Positions 62,393-64,000 of a DNA stretch of 64,000 nt are shown here, piece by piece. The notes below the pieces were generated by a model. The model had not been told where the DNA came from. It ran no database searches and worked only from the letters and a program-made list of their open reading frames with translations. The DNA comes from Meconema thalassinum. Its lineage: Eukaryota > Arthropoda > Insecta > Orthoptera > Tettigoniidae. Position numbers and translations under genes: made by a program. The first letter of the stretch is position 1. Each line of letters begins with the position of its first letter. Where the stretch lies: contig OX336388.2 of assembly GCA_946902985.2 (NCBI GenBank), forward strand, positions 367,523,387-367,587,386. The letters run 5' to 3'.

Positions 62393-63948
62393 TAGCCTAC
62401 TTTCGATTTTGGCAAAAAATGAAAGTAGACTTATGAGATCAACACAGGGCGAAAAAAAGTGTGTCTGCCTGTGTGTGTGTATGTGTGTGAGTCTGTGGGT
62501 GTATGTGTGTGTGTGTGTGTGTGGACTCGGAATGTCTGTCCCCCCCCCCCCCAATCAATTCGAACACGGAGAGCGCAAATTGAACGAAATTTGGTACAAA
62601 GGTAGCACTAGCAAAGGACACCTCAGTGTTATGTTTTACATCGCCGCCATCTTGACGGAAACGTAATGGCGGCCACACAAATGTTCAAAGCTTAAATCAA
62701 ATTACGACTAACCTAATCATCCGATCTCTACCAAATTTTGCAACAACATACCTTTATGAAGGGAGCATCCTTTGACAAATCTAATAGGTCATTTGCCTAA
62801 TAGTTTGCGAATGGCGGCCATCTTTGTATCAAAATCGATAACCCCTATTAATTCGAACACGGTGAAACCGAATGGAATGAAATTTGGTACAGAGGTAGCA
62901 CTAGCAAATGGCACCCCAATGTCATGTCTTATATCGCCGCCATCTTGACGGAAACGTAATGTCGGCCACCCAAATGTTCAAAGCTTAAATCAAATTACTA
63001 CTAACCTAATCATCCGATCTCTACCAAATTTTGCAGCAACATATCTTTATGAAAGGAGCATCCTTTGACAAATCTAATAGGTCATTAGCCCAATAGTTTG
63101 CGGATGGCGGCCATCTTTGTGTCAAAATCGATTACCCCTATTAATTCGAAAACGGTGAAATCGAATGGAATGAAATTTGGTACAGAGGTAGCACTAGCAA
63201 AGGGCACCTCAGTGTCATGTTGTATATCACCGCCATCTTGACGGAAACGTAATCGCGGCGACCCAAATGTTAAAGGCTAAAATGTAATTACGACCAACCT
63301 AATAATCTAGTCTCTACCAAATATTGCAACAACAAATCTTTATGCGGGAAGCATATTCTGACTAAACTGCTAGATCATCAGCCCAATAGTTTGCAGATGG
63401 TGGCCATGTATGTGTGCAAATCGATTCCCCCTATCAATTCAAACACGGTGAAACCGAATTGAACAAAATTTGGTACAGAGGTAGCACTAGCAAAAGGCAC
63501 CTCAGTGTCATGTTTTATATCGCCGCCATCTTGACGGAAACGGAATGACGGCCAGCCAAATGTTAAAAGCTTAAATCAAATTTCGACCATCCTAATAATT
63601 TGATCTCTACCGGATTTTGCAACAACATGCCTTTTTGTGTTAAGCATCTTATGACTGACTAAGAGGTCATCAGCCCAATAGTTTGCAAATAGCGGCCATG
63701 TATGTGTGCAAATCCATTCCCCAGATCAATTCAAACACGGTGAAACCGAATTGAATGTTTTTTTTTACAGAGGTAGCACTAGCAAAGGGCACCTCATATT
63801 CATGTTTAATATCCCTATAGCACGTTGTATTTCAACAAGCTACTACAACCAACATTCAATTATACTCCTTGAAAAGGACAAAGAGTTATAACAATACCCA
63901 TGCATTTAGGAGAAAGTAGGCTATATGTTCTTTACTGAACAGCTTGTT
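62393..63948 (-). mobile_element. F3-2 HINE-like element, minus orientation, full-length, nested in F1-5
   Basis: The left boundary is TAGCCTACTTTCGATTTTGG, the hairpin partner AATGAAAGTAGACTTATGAG, then ATCAACACAGGGCG, GT-rich microsatellites and a C-run. The core is five units in reverse (GAACACGGTGAAACCGAATG, GGTACAGAGGTAGCACTAGC, CGCCGCCATCTTGACGGAAA). The right end is AGAAAGTAGGCTATATGTTC-TTTACTGAACA-GCTTGTT, the inverse of AACAAG plus hairpin TGTTC-AGTAAA-GAACA. Both ends are intact. Confidence 0.85.
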
Positions 63949-63971
63949 GCAAAGTGTGAAAAGTAGGCTAA
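63949..63971 (+). mobile_element. F1-5 terminal segment after the nested F3-2
   Basis: GCAAAGTGTGAAAAGTAGGC-TA completes the long hairpin of F1-5, matching the right end of F1-1 (GCAAAATGTGAAAAGTAGGC). The last 29 bases of the window (63972-64000) are unassigned. Confidence 0.8.
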
Positions 63972-64000
63972 AAATGAATGTGATCTCGTCAATGGCATTG

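Overview
This window is intergenic DNA of a large, repeat-rich animal genome, most likely an arthropod and probably an insect. The evidence is an insect-style Ty3/gypsy element, tRNA-derived SINEs, hAT and mariner remnants, and many repeats ending in CA, GACA or CATA microsatellites. The exact organism cannot be named. I see no host protein-coding gene, rRNA or functional tRNA gene. Almost every kilobase can be assigned to a mobile or tandem repeat.

Layout. 1-2800: the end of a hAT transposon, then a 165-bp tandem repeat (G). 2808-8565: a long modular element (EC-1) interrupted by F1-1, then F2-1. 8566-16662: SINE pieces, two LINE reverse transcriptase remnants, a mariner remnant, F2-2, a minisatellite element carrying a SINE, and a TIR transposon. 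16663-25858: a dense cluster (F1-2, SINE, F2-3, F1-3 with a SINE inside, G-2, F1-4). 25915-29312: H repeats with an embedded RT fragment, then a LINE split by a SINE. 29473-35705: EC-2 in minus orientation, interrupted by F3-1. 35706-40699: foldback MITE, SINE remnants and the longest LINE RT copy. 40700-46155: EC-3 and EC-4, head to tail. 46156-58286: a young LTR retrotransposon inserted in EC-4. 59032-63971: F2-4/F2-5, SINE, and F1-5 with F3-2 nested inside it.

The most interesting feature is the set I call F1, F2 and F3. These non-autonomous elements share a small terminal hairpin beginning AACAAG, subterminal inverted repeats (AGCCTACTTTTC / GAAAAGTAGGCT), a conserved boundary motif, a microsatellite and a long terminal hairpin. 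They carry unrelated tandem-repeat cores. Three reconstructed empty sites show insertion into A5/T5 tracts with no clear target duplication. That architecture fits Helentron-associated rolling-circle elements (HINEs). The class assignment is inference. EC and G may be related. 'Plus' for these elements means the AACAAG hairpin lies on the left; if they are Helentrons, the true 5'-3' direction is probably the reverse.

The LTR element has two 2638-bp LTRs with about 8 differences, a tRNA-Lys(CUU)-type primer site, a gag with a long coiled coil, a gag-pol overlap with an A9 slippery run, and protease, RT, RNase H and integrase domains. A frame break between the integrase zinc-binding and catalytic domains makes this copy defective in pol. 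All coordinates and alignments were made by eye. Boundaries of decayed repeats may be off by tens of bases.
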